Source: Allomyces arbusculus (taxonomy: Eukaryota > Blastocladiomycota > Blastocladiomycetes > Blastocladiales > Blastocladiaceae). From it: DNA of 64,000 bases. The DNA is taken from assembly GCA_027604705.1 (NCBI GenBank), contig JADHYV010000001.1:62001-126000 (forward strand). The letters run 5' to 3'. Positions 63,800 to 64,000 of this stretch are shown here, piece after piece. Numbering within the stretch: the stretch's first letter is position 1; every line of letters starts with the position of its first letter. The position numbers were made by a program, and so were the translations under genes. The notes under the pieces were generated by a model. That model worked only from the letters and a program-made list of their open reading frames with translations. It had not been told where the DNA came from and ran no database searches.

Positions 63800-64000
63800 A
63801 TGCCCGGCCTCAAGCGCAGCCCCGCCGTCGCCGACCTGACCGCGCTCCCCGCCGACCTGCCGCTCGTCGTGCCGGTCCACGTTGCCGTGCACCCTTCGGG
63901 CAACGCCGCCGCTGCCAAGCCGACGCAGTGCCTGCACGTCGACTCACTGCAATCCGTCGCGCAACTCAAGCACGCGCTCCGCTCTCTCGTCGCACGCACC
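63800..64000 (+). CDS. N-terminal 67 codons of a gene continuing beyond the window
   Basis: The ATG has a good context (CACCGCCATGCC) after a C-rich leader. The frame stays open to the window end: MPGLKRSPAVADLTALPADL, then PLVVPVHVAVHPSGN and CLHVDSLQSVAQLKHALRSL. This has ordered beta-then-helix character, somewhat like a ubiquitin- or PB1-like start, but it is too short to assign. Confidence 0.5.
   Translation, partial: MPGLKRSPAVADLTALPADLPLVVPVHVAVHPSGNAAAAKPTQCLHVDSLQSVAQLKHALRSLVART

Noticed and set aside
1-64000. Transposons, virus-derived elements, CRISPR arrays, rRNA genes
   Set aside because: No reverse transcriptase, integrase, transposase, capsid-like protein, long terminal or inverted repeats, or spaced direct repeats were recognised; the repeats present are short tandem repeats only.

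Overview
The window reads as GC-rich nuclear DNA from a zoosporic (flagellated) fungus, most plausibly a blastocladiomycete or a close relative. Two kinds of evidence point there. Genes are compact and carry many short introns (about 45-100 nt) with GTRNGN donors and short 3' pyrimidine tracts, as in fungi. At the same time the window holds cilium and basal-body genes that non-flagellated fungi have lost: CFAP57, IFT144/WDR19, CEP131 and CCDC112. Fungal-type surface proteins (GPI-anchored Ser/Thr-rich proteins, a single-pass SH3 protein, a GH19-like secreted enzyme) and a fungal-type G-alpha agree. The species is inference; family assignments come from recalled protein signatures, not from searches.

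Layout. 0-9 kb: small heat-shock protein (+), RNase MRP-type zinc protein (-), CCDC112 (-), an ERH protein with an unusual tail (-), and eIF2B delta (+). 9-19 kb: a small orphan (-) diverging from CFAP57 (+), a kelch-type single-pass surface protein (+), and a nine-exon G-protein alpha subunit (-). 20-36 kb: an RNF216-type RBR ubiquitin ligase (+), then a surface/lipid-flavoured block: ABCG half-transporter (+), GPI-anchored esterase (-), paralogous ABCG half-transporter (-), a membrane-anchored BEM46/ABHD13 hydrolase with glycine at the nucleophile position (-), and a GH19-like enzyme with a mucin-like tail (+). 36-47 kb: IFT144 (-), a small orphan (+), an STI1-domain protein (-), and uroporphyrinogen decarboxylase with a 260-residue N-terminal extension (+). 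47-64 kb: a short unresolved gap in G/C homopolymers, SH3 surface protein (-), a 724-residue orphan membrane protein (+), an unrecognised multi-exon gene (-), CEP131 (+), TFIIIC subunit 6 (-), a Kre9-like GPI protein (+), a long coiled-coil tail-anchored protein (-), and the first 67 codons of a gene leaving the window (+).

How they work together. CFAP57 (inner-arm dynein/axoneme), IFT144 (IFT-A retrograde transport), CEP131 and CCDC112 (basal body/satellite) belong to one organelle, the zoospore flagellum, but are scattered among housekeeping genes. G-alpha, the kelch and SH3 single-pass proteins and the Kre9-like protein are candidates for surface sensing. eIF2B delta, the RNase MRP-like protein and TFIIIC subunit 6 serve translation and Pol III/rRNA processing. 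I see no transposon, CRISPR array, tRNA or rRNA gene.

Exon coordinates were worked out by hand from GT...AG boundaries with phase checking. Where I give a summed coding length, the exons add to a multiple of three. Weak points are the middle of IFT144 (about 40.2-40.56 kb), the starts of CCDC112 and CEP131, the 3' end of the GH19-like gene, and the unrecognised gene at 52.5-54.1 kb.
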